Assembly (NCBI RefSeq): GCF_000517405.1
Contig: NZ_CP006568.1
Location: 434,001-498,000 of the forward strand
Direction: 5' to 3'
DNA: 64,000 nucleotides
DNA from: Candidatus Sodalis pierantonius str. SOPE
GTDB taxonomy: Bacteria; Pseudomonadota; Gammaproteobacteria; Enterobacterales; Enterobacteriaceae
The position numbers and the translations under genes are program-made. The notes beneath the pieces are model-generated. The model saw only the letters and a list, made by a program, of their open reading frames with translations. It did not search any database and was not told the DNA's origin. This document shows positions 40,135 to 50,231 of this stretch, one piece after another. Position 1 is the first letter of the stretch, and the number at the start of each line of letters is the position of its first letter.

Positions 40135-41186
40135 ATGAATTACCAAAATGATGATTTACGCATTACCGAGATCAACGAGTTGCTGCCGCCGGTAGCATTA
40201 TTGGAGAAATATCCGGCGACGGACCGCGCTGCGAGCACCGTTTCCGCCGCACGTTCGGCTGTTCACAAGATCCTCAAAGGTAATGATGATCGTCTACTGG
40301 TAGTGATTGGCCCTGTTCGATTCACGATCCGCAAGCCGCTCTTGAATATGCCGGACGCCTGCTTAAACTGCGCGAAAGCCTGAGCGGCGAGCTGGAGGTG
40401 GTCATGCGGGTGTACTTTGAGAAACCGCGCACCACGGTCGGCTGGAAAGGGCTAATCAACGATCCCCACATGGACGGCAGTTTCCAAATCAACGAGGGTC
40501 TGCGTATCGCGCGCCGTTTATTGTTGGCGATTAACGACAGCGGCCTGCCCGCGGCGGGCGAGTTCCTCGATATGATCACCCCGCAATATCTGGCTGATTT
40601 GATGGGCTGGGGCGCCATCGGCGCCCGCACCACCGAATCTCAGGTGCACCGTGAGCTGGCTTCCGGGCTTTCCTGCCCGGTGGGTTTCAAAAACGGCACC
40701 GACGGCACCATTAAAGTTGCTATTGACGCCATCAATGCCGCCGGCGCGCCGCACTGCTTTTTGTCGGTCACCAAATGGGGCCATTCCGCTATCGTCAACA
40801 CCAGCGGCAACGCCGGCTGTCATATCATTTCGCGCGGCGGCCGCGAGCCCAACTACAGCACCCATCACGTGCAGGCCGTGAAGGAAGGGCTCACCAAGGC
40901 TGGGCTGCCGGCGCTGGTGATGATCGATTGCAGTCACGCCAACAGCAGCAAACAGTTTAAAAAGCAAATGATCGTGGCGGAAGATGTCTGTGAACAGTTA
41001 GCTGCGGGTGAAACCGGTATTATCGGGGTGATGGTGGAAAGTCATCTGGTGGAAGGAAACCAGGGCGCCGAGCCGGGTGCGCTGGTGTATGGCCAGAACG
41101 TGACGGACGCCTGCATCGGTTGGGATGATACCGAAAACATGCTGAAGCAGCTTGCGCAGGCGGTGCGCGCGCGACGGCAGAAATAA
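40135..41186 (+). pseudogene. aroG: aroG, DAHP synthase (Phe-type), one-base deletion
   Basis: First step of aromatic amino-acid synthesis (phosphoenolpyruvate plus erythrose-4-phosphate). The start MNYQNDDLRITEINELLPP is normal. At about 40312 a single T is missing, so IGPCSIHDPQAALEYA becomes IGPVRFTIRK and ends early at 40383. With that base restored the gene runs 350 residues to 41186 with all later motifs (GWKGLINDPHMDGSF, SCPVGFKNGTDG, SHANSSKQFKKQ). It is the only lesion seen. A sequencing error is possible, but the neighbours show similar lesions. Confidence 0.9.
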
Positions 41187-41187
41187 A

Positions 41188-41252
41188 AAAACCGCGCCGG
41201 ACCTCCCCAATAAGGGCGGCGTCGTCTTGGCGCCCTCAGCGGGGCGCGTCGG
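41188..41252. terminator. Possible bidirectional terminator between aroG and gpmA
   Basis: Two convergent genes end here. AACCGCGCC after the aroG stop can pair imperfectly with GGCGCGTCGGTT before the gpmA stop, with A/T-rich ends on either side. Pairing was judged by eye. Confidence 0.35.
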
Positions 41253-42005
41253 TTATTTCGCTTTACCCTGATTAGCGACCACGGCGGCCTTGGCGGCGAT
41301 CTCGTCAGCGTTGCCGAGGTAGTAGTGCTTAATCGGCTTCATATTGTCGTCGAATTCGTACACTAGCGGTACGCCGGTCGGGATGTTCAGTTCCAGAATC
41401 TCTTCTTCGTTCAGATTGTCCAGGAATTTCACCATGGCGCGAATGGAGTTGCCGTGGGCGGCGATAATGATCCGTTCACCGCTCTTCATGCGAGGCAGAA
41501 TCGTTTCGTTCCAGTAAGGAATCACGCGATCGATGGTTAACGCCAGGCTTTCGGTGGTGGGCAGTTCGGCGGCGGTCAAGTTGGAATAACGCGCATCGTG
41601 TCCCGGGAAGCGCTCGTCCTCTCGGGTCAGTTCCGGCGGGGTGATCGCAAAACCGCGACGCCACTGTTTTACCTGTTCATCACCGTATTTTTCCGCGGTT
41701 TCGGCTTTATTAAGTCCCTGCAGCGCACCGTAATGGCGCTCGTTCAGACGCCAGGATTTTTCCACCGGCAGCCAGGGCTGATCCAGTTCGTCCAGGACGC
41801 CCCACAGGGTGTGAATGGCGCGCTTCAGTACAGAGGTATAGGCGAAATCAAACACATAGCCTTCCGCTTTCAGTACCTGGCCCGCTTGCTTCGCTTCGGT
41901 GCGGCCCTTGTCAGACAGGTCAACATCGGTCCAACCGGTGAAACGGTTTTCATTGTTCCACTGGCTTTCGCCGTGACGTATCAGAACCAGTTTAGTTACA
42001 GCCAT
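41253..42005 (-). CDS. gpmA: 2,3-bisphosphoglycerate-dependent phosphoglycerate mutase
   Basis: Glycolytic interconversion of 3- and 2-phosphoglycerate. This is a 250-residue cytosolic enzyme with the phosphohistidine motif LVLIRHGESQWN and the second catalytic His in IIIAAHGNSIRAM. ENRFTGWTDVDLS and ERHYGALQGLNK are conserved. The start at 42005 gives MAVTKLVLIRHGES, the family's usual N-terminus; the open frame further upstream is not used. No lesion is seen, so central glycolysis is retained next to a ruined gal operon. Confidence 0.96.
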   Translation of the reverse strand: MAVTKLVLIRHGESQWNNENRFTGWTDVDLSDKGRTEAKQAGQVLKAEGYVFDFAYTSVLKRAIHTLWGVLDELDQPWLPVEKSWRLNERHYGALQGLNKAETAEKYGDEQVKQWRRGFAITPPELTREDERFPGHDARYSNLTAAELPTTESLALTIDRVIPYWNETILPRMKSGERIIIAAHGNSIRAMVKFLDNLNEEEILELNIPTGVPLVYEFDDNMKPIKHYYLGNADEIAAKAAVVANQGKAK

Positions 42006-42125
42006 TACGCGACTCCTCAACGTCCTAAGATTTTCATGATAACTCCACGCATTATATAGCCTGCTTATATCAGGCGGCAACCGCCAGGGGGCCGACAGCA
42101 GGAATAAATTTCACAAGCAAACCGT

Positions 42126-43811
42126 TTACAGCGCCAGGAACCGGTAACGGGTTTGCGAAGCGTAGGCTTCCGTCGACTTGAGCAAGCATGCGGGCTGCGG
42201 CCATTCTGGATGATGGGGACTGTCGGGTAAAAATTCGCTTTCCAGCGTGACTCCGCTGTAGTTGAGATATTCGTCGCCTTGGCGAGCCGGCGTGCCGGCG
42301 AGAAAATTGCCGGTATAGAGCTGAAGGGCCGGCGCAGTGGTAAACACCTCCATTTGTACTTCGCCGTCGGCCGACCAAAGACGGGCCGCGGGTTCTTCGG
42401 CGCTGCTCAGGCCCGGATACAGCAGATAACCGTGGTCGTAACCCTTCATGCGCTGCTGATTGCGATCGCGCAGGAAGTCGGCGGCGATCGTTTTTGGCTG
42501 GCGAAAATCCATGCCGGTGTTGTCGACATCGGTCGGATCGGCGCAGGGAATGCCCTCGCTATCCACCGGCAAATATTGGTTGGCCATGATTTGCAGGCGC
42601 TGCTGGCGAATATCGCTGTTGGCGCCGTCAAGGTGGAAATAACCGTGATTGGTGAGATTGACCGGGCAGGGCTTATCCACCGTAGCGTGGTAATCGATTT
42701 GTAACGCGTTATCCTCGGTGACGGTATAGCGTACGTCCGCTACCAGATTGCCCGGATAGCCCTGATCGCCGTCGGCGGGCACCAGCGCCACGACGCAACC
42801 ACCGAAACCGCCGCCGGTCATACGTACACCGCCTGCCTCACCAATCTCCCCTTTGATAATCGTGCCCAGGGTGTCGATGGCCGGCACGGTAATTTCAAAA
42901 TCGTCGCGCATTGAGGCGTGAGATTCAGCCATCAAACGGCCCATCAGCCTGAGATCGTCTGCCGCCAGAGCATCGGCCGCGGCCAGCGTGCGTGCATTTT
43001 CGCTTAACACGTGGCGCACCCGCTTGGTGACCATGTCATCGAGTTCATGGGCCACCGCCTCAAATTGTTCCAGCGCGACATCGCGCAGTTTTTCCACCGC
43101 GAAGAAGCGCGCGCCGGTTTCACACTGCTCGCGGCGGGCGTTGTATTCACTGTCCACCAGGCCGCGTTTGACGTTGGAATTGACGATAACCACCGCGACA
43201 TTGTCCGGCATCGGCACCGCGCGCGTACCCAAGGTACGGCTGTCGATCAACAAAGCGTGGTTGTCTTTGCCCAGCGCCGAAATCAGCTGATCCATAATGC
43301 CGCAGTTACAGCCGACGAACTGATTTTCCGCTTCTTGTCCGTTAAGCGCCAGCGCCACGTTATCCACCGATAGGTGATAAAGCGATTGCAGCGCTTTGCC
43401 CACGGCAACCTCTAGCGCTGCCGACGAACTCAGGCCGGCTCTCTGGGGGACATTGCCGCTGATAACCAGGTCGGCGCCGCCAAAACGCCCATCCCGCCGC
43501 TGTAAATGTTTTACTACCCCGCGAACATAATTGGACCATTGCTGATCGGCTTGGGATAAAATTGGCTCATCCAGAGAAAAAATATCGTGCTGGCGGTCAT
43601 AGTCCACGGCAATAACCCGAATTTTGCGATTGTCACGGCGCGCGCAGCTAATCACCGTCTCGTAATCGATCGCGCAGGGGAGCACGAAGCCGTCGTTATA
43701 ATCGGTATGCTCGCCGATGAGATTGACCCGGCCGGGTGTTTTCACCGTCAGGGTGGCATCATAGCCAAAGGCGTCGCGAAAAACGGTTTCAGTGGTGTTT
43801 AGTAAACTCAT
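42126..43811 (-). pseudogene. galK/galM: galK-galM in-frame fusion created by deletion
   Basis: One 561-residue frame. Residues 1 to about 345 are galactokinase: GRVNLIGEHTDYNDGFVLP, the ATP loop PQRAGLSSSAALEVAVG, and MTGGGFGGCVVALVP. The frame then passes directly into aldose 1-epimerase from DGDQGYPGNLVADVRYTVTE, including VNLTNHGYFHLDG and LESEFLPDSPHHPEWPQP. About 40 residues of the GalK C-terminus and about 130 of the GalM N-terminus, including its first catalytic His region, are missing. Activity of either half is doubtful. The start overlaps the galT stop by 4 bp. Confidence 0.93.
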
Positions 43812-44641
43812 ATTGAGGCTCCAGATTGCCGAAAATAATTTTCGCTGACCGCGCGCAGGCGCTCGGCGGCTTGTTCCGCGGTCAGATCGCGCTGGGTTTC
43901 CGCCAGCATTTCATAGCCCACCATAAATTTACGTACCGTGGCGGAGCGCAGCAGCGGCGGATAAACATGCGCATGTAATTGCCAATGTGCATGGTCGCCG
44001 TCGGTAAAGGGCGCGCCGTCGGCCAGCTCGCGGGCGGCGTAGTTCAAAAGCAGGGAGGACCCCTGCTGCCGGTAATACTCTCGCTGTAAACGGTCTTCGC
44101 GTTCGGCTTCGTTGGGCAGAAAACTGTTGGACCAAATCTGCCCGTGGGGATGGGGATTGGAGCAGCCCATGGCGGCGCCTTTGTTCTCGAACACCTGTAC
44201 CCAGGGATAGGTTTTACCCAGTTCCGCGCTTTGATCGCGCCAGGCGGCGATCACCGCCTCAAGCGCCGGCAGCGACAGCTCGGGAAGCGTTTTACTGTGG
44301 TCTGGAGAGAAGCAGATTACCCGGCTGGTACCGCGGGCGCTTTGACTACGAAACAGCGGATCATCGCTGGGCGGCGCGTCGGGGGTATCCGGTATAAGCG
44401 CGGCAAAATCGTTGGTAAACACGTGCGTAGTGCGGTAATCGGGATTACGATCGCCGGTAATGCGGGTATTGCCCGGACAAAGGTAGCAGTCCGGATCGTG
44501 CGCCGGCAGGGTTTGCGCTGAAGGCATTTCCTGCTGGCCTTGCCAGGGGCGCTTGGCCCGGTGAGGTGAAACCAGGATCCACTGACCGGTCAAGGGGTTA
44601 TAACGTCGATGGGGATGATCGACGGGATTAAACGGTTGCAT
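43808..44641 (-). pseudogene. galT: galT, galactose-1-phosphate uridylyltransferase, internal in-frame deletion
   Basis: Leloir-pathway enzyme. It has 277 residues against about 348 usual. The zinc site CYLCPGN and the active-site SNPHPHGQIW are present. After NYAARELADG the sequence jumps to APFTDGDHAHWQLHAHVYPP, so about 70 residues are missing in frame. The C-terminus (VRKFMVGYEMLAETQRDLT) is normal. The deletion removes core beta-strands, so the product should be inactive. Confidence 0.9.
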
Positions 44642-44650
44642 GAGATCTCC

Positions 44651-45661
44651 TTAGTCCGGGTAGCCGTTCGGGTGCCGGGACTGCTAACGCCAGGTGTTGC
44701 GGACCGTATCTTCCAGCGTTCGGGTGACACGCCAGTTCAATTCCCGCGCGGCCTTTTCCGACGCTGCCCAGTAGGCGGCCAGATCGCCGTCGCGTCGGGG
44801 GGCGAAATGGTAAGGCAGTGGCTTACCGCACGCCTGGCTGAAGGCTTCCACCACTTCCAGCACGCTATGGCCTTTGCTCGAGCCCAGATTATAGATATGC
44901 ACGCCGGGCCGGTCGCGCAGCGTGGTCAGCTCAGCAAGATGGCCGTCGGCCAAATCTAAAACATGAATATAGTCGCGAACGCCGGTACCGTCCGGCGTCG
45001 GAAAATCATTGCCGTAAATCGCCAGAGAGGGGCGACGTCCCACCGCGACCTGGGCAATAAAGGGCATCAGATTGTTCGGCATCCCCTGCGGATCTTCTCC
45101 CATCTCGCCCGAAGGATGGGCGCCGACCGGATTGAAATAGCGCAACAGGCTGATGCTCCAGCGGGGATCGGCATGCTGCAGATCCTTAAGTATCTGTTCG
45201 ACCATCAATTTGCTGCGGCCGTAGGGGCTGGCGGGATGCCCGGTGGGCAAGCTTTCGTCGTAAGGGGTGACGGGCTGAACGCCGTAAACGGTGGCCGAGG
45301 AGCTGAATATCAGGTTGACAACGCCGGCCTCCCGCATGGCTTCTACCAGGGCAAGAGTGCCGTAAACGTTATTATCATAATAGTCGATAGGAAGATTGAC
45401 CGATTCGCCTACCGCCTTCAGACCGGCGAAGTGAATTACCGCCTCAATATCGTGCTCGGCGAAAATCTTCGCCAGCAGTTGCCGGTCGCGTATGTCGCCT
45501 TGATAAAACGCCGGCGTGTGGCCGCTTAATCGGCCAAGGGTCGCCACGACGGAACTTTTGCTGTTACATAGGTTGTCGACAATCACGGGCGTGATGCCGG
45601 CAGCGATAAGCTGCAAACAGGTGTGGCTGCCGATGTAACCACCTGTAACCAGGACTGACAT
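44651..45661 (-). pseudogene. galE: galE, UDP-glucose 4-epimerase, small deletion and late stop
   Basis: The NAD-binding GxxGxxG loop, normally TGGSGYIGSH, reads TGGYIGSH here: two residues (6 bp) are missing. The catalytic SSSATVYG and the Tyr in SPYGRSKLMVE are intact. TAG at 44684-44686 interrupts the frame at NTWR; the lost tail QSRHPNGYPD is still readable to TAA at 44651-44653. The loop deletion alone should prevent NAD binding. Confidence 0.85.
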
Positions 45662-45736
45662 AATTCAACTCCCTTCGATTTAACGAGAATACTCTAGCAT
45701 GATCCGCTCAAGGAAAAGGTGATCCTGCCGCGATTT

Positions 45737-45752
45737 ATGAAATCGATTACAT
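45737..45752. promoter_or_regulatory. GalR/GalS operator-like site, proximal
   Basis: ATGAAATCGATTACAT matches the pattern of E. coli gal operators (GTGNAANCGNTNNCAC) with changes at the outer bases. It lies 76 bp upstream of galE. A -10-like TATAAA overlaps its upstream side in the minus-strand direction. Confidence 0.6.
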
Positions 45753-45847
45753 TTATACTAGCGCAAGGATACCACCCATCAGCGCCAGCCTCGCGCTCTC
45801 TTCTTTTATCCAACCACCGCCTCAATGGGCGTTAACAGCGGTTAAAT

Positions 45848-45863
45848 GTGGTAGCGATTACAT
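45848..45863. promoter_or_regulatory. GalR/GalS operator-like site, distal
   Basis: GTGGTAGCGATTACAT differs by one base from the internal operator of the E. coli gal operon (GTGGTAGCGGTTACAT). Its centre is 111 bp from that of the proximal site, close to the 113-114 bp operator spacing used for repressor looping in E. coli. Here both sites lie upstream of galE. Confidence 0.68.
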
Positions 45864-45954
45864 GCTGAATGGAGTAAATCTTACACGTAGGGGAGAGGAT
45901 GACCCGAGACGGAAAGGGGACAGGCGCGTAGTTCTTGGCCGGGATAGCGCCACG

Positions 45955-47415
45955 TCAGGCGTCGAGCGTTTCTAGCTGATATCGATAGCGTTCTCCGTCA
46001 GGCACGAAGGTTAACCGGTGGGTAATACATTCCGGCGCATCTTCGGCATGATGGGAAACGAACAGCAGTTGGGTGCTACCTTGGCCAATCAACACGTCTA
46101 TCCAGCGGCGCACCAGCTGGCGGTTAAGCGGATCCAAACCCTGTAGCGGCTCGTCGAGAATCAGCAGCGCTGGATGTTTAACCAACGCGCGCGCAATCAA
46201 GGTCAGACGCTGCTGACCCCAGGAGAGACCGTGAAACGCCGCGTCGGCCTGACTCTCCAGCCCGAGTAAACGCAGCCACTGCCGCGTCAACTGCTGCTGC
46301 CGCTCCGAGGGCGACTGGTAAACGCCGATAGAATCAAAAAAACCGGACAAGATGACGCTACGCGGGCTGGCGCTGACGCGATAATCCAAATGCAGGCTGC
46401 TGCTGACATAGCCGATATGGCGTTTGATATCCCAAATGGTTTCGCCGCTGCCGCGCCGACGGCCGAACAACGTGAGATCGTTACTGTATCCTTGCGGATG
46501 GTCGCCGGTTACCAGACTGAGCAGCGTGGATTTACCGGCGCCGTTCGGGCCGACAATCTGCCAGTGCTGGCTCGGCGCCACCTGCCAATCCAGATGGTGT
46601 AAAATCGGCCGGTCCTGGTAAGACACGACGCCGTCGCGCAAGGTAATCAGCGGCTGGTCCGCCGGTAGCGCGGCCTGCTGCTGCGGCGAGTCGGTTTCCG
46701 GGAGTGCCAGATCCTGCAGAGATTCCAGATGGGCCAGCTGCGCCACCAGCAGGCTTTGACGCGAGCCGGTGCAGGTCAGCGCACAATCCACCAGGATACC
46801 GACCCGGTCGATATAGTCAGGAATATCCTCGAACCGGTTGAGGATCAATACCAGCGTACAGGCGTTGTCCGCCAGACCGGCTAAGCGTTCGCTTAATTGC
46901 TTACGTGAGGCTACGTCCAGACCGTCGAACGGCTCATCGAGAATCAGCAAATCCGGCCGCGCCATCAGCGCCTGGCACAGCAGCACTTTACGGGACTCGC
47001 CGGTGGAAAGGTATTTGAACCGGCGCGTCAGCAACTGGCTGATACCGAATTGATCCGCCAATATTTGGCAGCGCGCATCGTCGTGGTGGTGCTGCTGAAT
47101 AATCTCCGCCGCGGTGCTGCCGGTGTCATCTTCGCCGGGGCTCAGCAGGTCGGTATTGGCCCGCTGCCACTCCTCCTCCACCAGCCGCTGCACTTGTTCC
47201 AGCGATAGGCGGGCAATGCGCCGATAGTCGGTGCGGCGTTCGCCGGCCAAAAGGGTGAGGTCCTCGGCCAGCGCGCGCGCCAGGGCGGATTTTCCGCTGC
47301 CGTTGGCACCGACGAAAGCCCAGCTCTGGCCGGTAGCAATGCTGACGTCATTCAGGGTAAGCACGCGGGTATCGTTAAGGCGGAATGAACCTTGCGAAAT
47401 TTGCAATGAAGACAT
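45955..47415 (-). CDS. modF: ModF, molybdate-locus double ABC-ATPase protein
   Basis: The protein has 486 residues and two ABC domains: Walker A GANGSGKSALA and GPNGAGKSTLL, signature LSTGESRK and LSWGQQRL, Walker B LLILDEPFDGLD and LLILDEPLQGLD. The start at 47415 (MSSLQISQGSFRLND) matches the family, so the longer upstream frame was not used. ModF lacks membrane domains and its exact role is not settled. The frame is intact although modE beside it is broken. Confidence 0.93.
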   Translation of the reverse strand: MSSLQISQGSFRLNDTRVLTLNDVSIATGQSWAFVGANGSGKSALARALAEDLTLLAGERRTDYRRIARLSLEQVQRLVEEEWQRANTDLLSPGEDDTGSTAAEIIQQHHHDDARCQILADQFGISQLLTRRFKYLSTGESRKVLLCQALMARPDLLILDEPFDGLDVASRKQLSERLAGLADNACTLVLILNRFEDIPDYIDRVGILVDCALTCTGSRQSLLVAQLAHLESLQDLALPETDSPQQQAALPADQPLITLRDGVVSYQDRPILHHLDWQVAPSQHWQIVGPNGAGKSTLLSLVTGDHPQGYSNDLTLFGRRRGSGETIWDIKRHIGYVSSSLHLDYRVSASPRSVILSGFFDSIGVYQSPSERQQQLTRQWLRLLGLESQADAAFHGLSWGQQRLTLIARALVKHPALLILDEPLQGLDPLNRQLVRRWIDVLIGQGSTQLLFVSHHAEDAPECITHRLTFVPDGERYRYQLETLDA

Positions 47416-47471
47416 CGATTGTTCCTTTGAACGCAACGGAAGGAGCAGCATAGGAAATTTGCGCGGCGATG

Positions 47472-48268
47472 TCAATGGCGGCGGGCCGCCTTTAGCACAG
47501 CGTGGCAGAGGATGGCCTGGTCGGCATTAAAATATGCTGCTATCGGCTGCGATAACTTTAGCTTATCGGTTACCGCGGTCGGCACCGTGGCGCACAGCTG
47601 CTGGCCGCCGGGCAGAAGGATAAGCGCTTCATCGTTTTCCCCGCCGCGTTCCAAATGAGTCAGAGTGCCGTGCAACACATTGTCCGCCTGCGGCGCGTCC
47701 GCGGCGGGTAAGGCAAGGGAAATCCAGGGCGCCTTTATCAGCACCAGCACCTCTTTGCCTCGCTCCAACTGTAGCCGCTCGGCGCTCTTTCGGTCAGGGC
47801 AACGTTCAATTGCGTGTTGCCATCGACCAGCGCGACCGTCACCTGCTGCTGCACCGGTTGGAGATGACGATTGACGATGGTGCCGAAAAATTGATTGCGC
47901 GCGCTGGTTTGCAGCGAGAAACGCGCAATCGCCGCCAACAGGCTGTCTAACGGTAAGCTATCGTCCTGCAGGACATCGAAGACCTTTTGCTGAATTTGGC
48001 CCAGCAGGTCGTAGAGCTGCAGCAACCGCTCGGCGTAGCGGGTTAACGTGGTGCCGCCGCCGCCTTTGCCGCCGGTCGCGCGCGCCACCAGCGCCTGTTC
48101 CGCCAGCGCGTTCATGGCATCCCAGGCGCTTTTGTAGCTGACGCCCGCCAGTTTCGCGCCCTGACTGATGGAGCCGGTGGCGCGGATCTGTTTGAGTAGC
48201 GCAATGCGGCGCGGGTCGGCGAACAGTTGCTGACGGAGTTTCAGGGTTAACAGAATTTCTGCCTGCAT
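47472..48268 (-). pseudogene. modE: modE, molybdate-responsive regulator, frameshifted
   Basis: ModE represses the molybdate uptake operon and activates molybdoenzyme genes. The N-terminal winged helix (IRATGSISQGAKLAGVSYKS, then WDAMNALAEQ) and the GGKGGGGTTLT loop are intact. One base is lost near 47778, where AERLQLERGKEVLVLIKAP is expected. The second molybdate-binding (MOP) half continues in another frame to 47472. Loss fits the collapse of the molybdoenzyme nitrate reductase in this window. Confidence 0.92.
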
Positions 48269-48431
48269 GCGCAAACCTCGTGGCTCAAAAAGGAAATTGT
48301 CGCTTATCCGACGGCCAGCGGCAAATAACGCCGGTCGTGATAACATAAAAGGCCTAATCGCCGCAGCCAGAAACTGGTATAAAGATAATGAAAATAACCA
48401 TTATGCGCCAACTAGAAGCTATGAGGTAACG

Positions 48432-48608
48432 ATGCTTGAACTATTAGAGAGCCTGGCCATTGTCATTTTAATGGTGCCTGTCGTCATGGCGATTATCCTG
48501 GGACTGATTTACCTGCTGGGAGAATTGTTCAATATCATCTCCAAGTTTGGGCAGCCCAAACAGCGTCGCCAGTCGAGCGACGACGTGAAACCGGCTTCCC
48601 GTCAGTAA
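48432..48608 (+). CDS. acrZ: AcrZ, small membrane protein partner of AcrAB-TolC
   Basis: A 58-residue protein with a single membrane helix (MLELLESLAIVILMVPVVMA, then IILGLIYLLGE) and a polar C-terminal tail. The helix matches E. coli AcrZ, and so does its place next to modE. AcrZ binds AcrB and adjusts efflux specificity. The tail is longer than in E. coli (49 residues there). Confidence 0.92.
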   Translation: MLELLESLAIVILMVPVVMAIILGLIYLLGELFNIISKFGQPKQRRQSSDDVKPASRQ

Positions 48609-48992
48609 CGGCCTGTCGGGCGTGCTTCGCGGGCGGCTGCCGCGCGGCACGCACCCGTGCGTAAAAGTACGCCACCGCTTTTAAACCTTTAGTCGGGTCG
48701 CCGCCGTCCAGTGCCCAGGCGGTATCCACGTCATAAAGTCTGCCACCGCCTTTCAACGTTTTTCCGGACGGCTGCCCGCGCCGGCTGCGCCAGGCGGTGC
48801 TCTCCTTTCGCGCCTTATCCCCCGCCGTATGACCCGAAGCGCGTCCCCCATGTCCGATCCTGCTCTTTTCGTCCGTTTCGCCGCTATAATCACCGTCTTC
48901 GGACATGCGCCGTCGCCGGGGCTTTACACACCCGGCCCCGGCGCATATTCTGTGGGCGTTTAATAAGTGTTTCGGTAATCAATGAGGATGTA
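48609..48992. other. 384 bp without a recognised gene, upstream of ddlA
   Basis: It is GC-rich with a minus-strand open frame (starting MSEDGDYSGETDEK at 48906) that has no recognisable family. Genes that follow acrZ in E. coli (modABC) are absent. The ddlA start is preceded by ATGAGGA, a ribosome-binding site. Confidence 0.5.
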
Positions 48993-50102
48993 ATGGAACC
49001 ACGGGAAAGCGGCAAACTACGGGTCGCGGTGCTGTTCGGCGGCCAGTCCACCGAGCATGAAGTGTCGCTGCGCTCATCGTTGAATGTCATTCGCGCCATC
49101 GACCGGCAACGATACGATTTGGCCCTCATCGGGGTAGATAAACACGGGCGTTGGACGTTGTGCGACGAGCAGGACTATCTGCTTAATCCTGACGATCCTG
49201 CCGCCATTCGCCTGGCGCCGGCGCGGCGTTATCTGGCCGTCGTGCCCGGTCAGCAGCGGGCACAGCTGATTGATGCCGCCAACGGCCAGCCGTTGCCATC
49301 GATTGATGTCGCTTTCTCGGTGTTGCACGGCGCCAGCGGTGAGGACGGATCGGTGCAGGGACTGCTCAGGGTTCTTAATATTCCCTATGCCGGGCCAGAC
49401 GTGCTGGGGTCGGCGGTCTGTATGGACAAGGACATGACCAAGTGCGTGCTGCGCGACGCCGGCGTACCGGTTACGCCTTCGGTGACGCTGCTGCGCACGG
49501 GAGACGCGGCGCCGGATTTCGACGCCATCGTCAGCCAGTTGGGCCTGCCGCTGTTCATTAAACCTGCCAGCCAGGGATCGTCGGTGGGGGTCAGTAAAGT
49601 GACCGATCGGGCCACCTTCGACGCGGCGTTGGCGCTGGCTTTCCGTTATGATGCTAAAGTCCTGGTTGAACAGACTATAACCGGACGGGAAATCGAAACC
49701 GCCGTCCTGGGCAACGACTCTCCGGAAGTGAGCGTCTGCGGCGAGATCCTCGCCAACGACGAATTTTACGCCTATGACACCAAATATTTGAAGGGCGCCC
49801 AGGCGGGACTGGTTATTCCGGCGCCGCTGGCGGCGCCCGTCGCCGACGCTATCCGCCAGACGGCTCGGCAGGCGTATCTGGCGCTGGGCTGTAGCGTGAT
49901 GGCGCGGGTGGATTTCTTTTTGACCGAGCAAGGCGAGATCCTGCTCAATGAGGTCAATACCCTGCCGGGCTTTACCTCCATCAGTATGTACCCCAAGCTG
50001 TGGGAAGCCAGCGGTTTGGATTATCCCGCGCTGGTGGAACGTCTTATCACGCTGGCGCTGGCGCGCGCCCGCGCGGCGAGCCTCAGCCAAACCGAACGCT
50101 GA
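48993..50102 (+). CDS. ddlA: D-alanine--D-alanine ligase A
   Basis: Cytosolic ATP-grasp ligase for peptidoglycan precursors. It has 369 residues. VAVLFGGQSTEHEVSLRS opens the N-terminal domain; the HGASGEDGSVQG loop, FIKPASQGSSVGVSKV and the metal-binding NEVNTLPGFTSISMYPKL are conserved. The longer frame upstream of 48993 has no homology, and the ATG at 48993 has a ribosome-binding site. No lesion was found. It is not at this position in E. coli, so local order differs. Confidence 0.95.
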   Translation: MEPRESGKLRVAVLFGGQSTEHEVSLRSSLNVIRAIDRQRYDLALIGVDKHGRWTLCDEQDYLLNPDDPAAIRLAPARRYLAVVPGQQRAQLIDAANGQPLPSIDVAFSVLHGASGEDGSVQGLLRVLNIPYAGPDVLGSAVCMDKDMTKCVLRDAGVPVTPSVTLLRTGDAAPDFDAIVSQLGLPLFIKPASQGSSVGVSKVTDRATFDAALALAFRYDAKVLVEQTITGREIETAVLGNDSPEVSVCGEILANDEFYAYDTKYLKGAQAGLVIPAPLAAPVADAIRQTARQAYLALGCSVMARVDFFLTEQGEILLNEVNTLPGFTSISMYPKLWEASGLDYPALVERLITLALARARAASLSQTER

Positions 50103-50231
50103 GCCCGTTGGTCGCCCGGGCGGGCGCCCGACCTGCCGCGGGCTTCGGGATGAAGGCGCCAGGCCAGCGAACGGCTTTGGTTCCGGCAGGGAGGTGCGGC
50201 CAGCAGTGGCGCATAGCCCCTGGCGAGGGCG
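50103..50231. other. Short convergent intergenic region
   Basis: GC-rich spacer between ddlA and ybhA. CCGGGCGGGCGCCCG just after the ddlA stop can fold but lacks a T-run. Confidence 0.35.

Noticed and set aside
42126..43811. A true bifunctional galactokinase-mutarotase
   Set aside because: Both halves lack conserved parts at the junction, and galT and galE next to it are damaged, so a deletion artefact of decay is the simpler reading.
49074..50090. Minus-strand frame of 338 codons opposite ddlA
   Set aside because: It is antisense to an intact ligase with all family motifs, and no homology was recognised.
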